From assembly GCA_035525225.1 (NCBI GenBank), contig DATLFA010000052.1:1-64000 (forward strand): a stretch of DNA of 64,000 bases, read 5' to 3'. The position numbers and the translations under genes are program-made. Below, in pieces: positions 63,107 to 64,000 of this stretch (positions are counted from its first letter, which is position 1; each line of letters starts with the position of its first letter). This DNA is from DATLFA01 sp035525225. GTDB taxonomy: Bacteria; Actinomycetota; Acidimicrobiia; Acidimicrobiales; WLNW01. Below the pieces are notes generated by a model. The model was given only the letters and a program-made list of their open reading frames with translations. It was not told the origin of the DNA and made no database searches.

Positions 63107-64000
63107 CAGAACGCCGCCCTGAGGGCCGCGATTACACGATCGAACTCGAAGAAGACTTCGACTTCGGTGAATCGGAGCACGGTGTAGCCGGCAGCGATGA
63201 GCCGGGCGGTCGTCGCGGCATCATGGCGACGATCGGTGAGAGCGAAGTGGTGGATCACACTGTCGATCTGGACTATCAGGCGCAGGGGCGCGTAGAAGAA
63301 GTCCACGCGGGCGAGCCACCCCGTCTCGTCGGCGATGTCGAACTGTGCCTGCAGATCGGGGAAGCCAGCCTGTCTCGCAAGCTGTCGGAAGCGCCGTTCG
63401 AGGTTGCTATCCGGCTGGCGCTCGTCGATGGGCCGCTCCGCCAGGAGTTCGCGCATAGTCGAGATGCCGCTGCGACCACGGCGGCCGAGTTGCCGGAGCA
63501 TGTGATGGAGCTCGGCGGTGTTGGTCAACCGGTGTGACAGTGCGAAGTCGAGGGCACGTTCGACTCGCCTCGGGTGCTCGCGCGCGGCGAGATCGAAGAT
63601 CGTGCGCGCCGGAGTAGTTACGGGCACTGCGTGCAGGGTGGTCACCTGGTTGGACGTCAGCAGGAGAGGCTGGTGCACGGTTGCGAGGTGAGACGGCCTC
63701 AGGCGGCCTCCGCGCAGACGAGTCGTATGTCCTGGATACAGGCTGAATCCCGGCAGTCGCCACCATGCTGCAGCTGAAGTGTGGGACAACACGGCCTGCT
63801 CGCCGACATCGCGCACCGCCGCGAGGGCGCGTTGCGCGGCTGTGTCCGGTGACCCACCGATTCGAAACACGCACGGCGAGATCCGCGTGAGCGCTCCAGT
63901 GCGCACGCGCTGGAGGACATCGTCCCTGACAGCGCCTTGTGATCGCAATTGCTGGCGTGCAATCAAACCGTGTTGAGCGGCAGCGATATTGCGGATGGTG
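63088..64000 (-). CDS. AbiEi-like antitoxin/DUF559 endonuclease-domain protein (5' end beyond window)
   Basis: At least 303 residues, reading from the window edge as TIRNIAAAQHGLIARQQ. The N-terminus matches the winged-helix start of AbiEi-type antitoxins and the many actinobacterial proteins named after it (AAxQHGxxxRxQL, then GALTRISPCVFR). LSHTSAAAWWRLPGF and PVTTPARTIFDLAA follow. The C-terminal approximately 90 residues (VDFFYAPLRLIVQIDS, then FTEVEVFFEFDRVIAALRAA) match DUF559, a Vsr-like nuclease domain, with D and E in the expected spots. The start codon lies outside the window; a TTG at 63966 is not it. The gene ends in a perfect hairpin. Confidence 0.82.
   Translation of the reverse strand, partial: TIRNIAAAQHGLIARQQLRSQGAVRDDVLQRVRTGALTRISPCVFRIGGSPDTAAQRALAAVRDVGEQAVLSHTSAAAWWRLPGFSLYPGHTTRLRGGRLRPSHLATVHQPLLLTSNQVTTLHAVPVTTPARTIFDLAAREHPRRVERALDFALSHRLTNTAELHHMLRQLGRRGRSGISTMRELLAERPIDERQPDSNLERRFRQLARQAGFPDLQAQFDIADETGWLARVDFFYAPLRLIVQIDSVIHHFALTDRRHDAATTARLIAAGYTVLRFTEVEVFFEFDRVIAALRAAFWQHNVG

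Overview
The window is GC-rich (high G/C at third codon positions) and dense with genes. Several markers point to an actinobacterium, most likely an environmental member of the Acidimicrobiia (Ilumatobacter-like). They are a mycothione-reductase-type flavoprotein, two LLM-class (F420/flavin) oxidoreductases, and the block PgsA-like, GcvH, FHA/zinc-ribbon, FtsR-like MerR, bifunctional nuclease, second MerR, GcvT. Four COG2159-type amidohydrolases and three acyl-CoA dehydrogenases fit the same picture. The lineage call is inference; no rRNA, tRNA or CRISPR array is visible.

Layout. 1-6.5 kb: a surface-glycan-like fragment (FkbM methyltransferase cut by the window edge, GMC oxidoreductase, aldo/keto reductase, SAM methyltransferase) wrapped around a gene graveyard. 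Its remnants are a type I-E cas6e broken by an internal inversion, a possible cas1 start, a YgaP-like membrane protein, a voltage-gated channel, a uracil-DNA-glycosylase start and a class I methyltransferase. 6.9-12.3 kb: a coupled purine-catabolism operon (HTH regulator, three xanthine-dehydrogenase-type subunits, an 8-oxoguanine/guanine-deaminase-like amidohydrolase) behind a palindromic operator. 12.4-16.7 kb: an isopenicillin-N-synthase-like remnant, a lipoprotein, a phosphoribosyltransferase and two fold-type-II PLP enzymes, the first frameshifted. 16.7-19.6 kb: acyl-CoA synthetase and amidohydrolase.

19.7-26.6 kb holds a branched-chain amino-acid-type (Liv) ABC importer in unusual form: a lipoprotein binding protein on the minus strand, then an MFS-LivF fusion and a LivH-LivM-LivG fusion on the plus strand. 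26.7-34.8 kb: amidohydrolases, a beta-helix protein, an AIM24-like protein, and a set made of an unknown protein, an alpha/beta-hydrolase-fold protein lacking the nucleophilic serine, and an LLM oxidoreductase. 34.8-42.2 kb: mostly housekeeping (SRAP peptidase, HIT protein, CDP-alcohol transferase, glycine-cleavage H and T, FHA, two MerR, BFN). 42.2-49.5 kb: an M15 peptidase, a second FkbM methyltransferase closely resembling the one at the left edge, SDRs, a SnoaL-like protein, an LLM enzyme, GlsB-like protein and chorismate synthase.

49.5-63.0 kb is a long, mostly minus-strand acyl-CoA catabolic block. It holds an SDR, mycothione reductase, two acyl-CoA dehydrogenases, a type-B carboxylesterase, two more acyl-CoA dehydrogenases (one with an in-frame TAA), a protein phosphatase, an amidohydrolase, a CaiB-type CoA transferase, a tandem SnoaL protein, a phosphoesterase and an enoyl-CoA hydratase. 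Together these look like uptake, CoA activation, dehydrogenation and hydration of an organic acid, ester or steroid-like substrate that cannot be named from sequence. A partial AbiEi/DUF559-like gene runs off the right edge.
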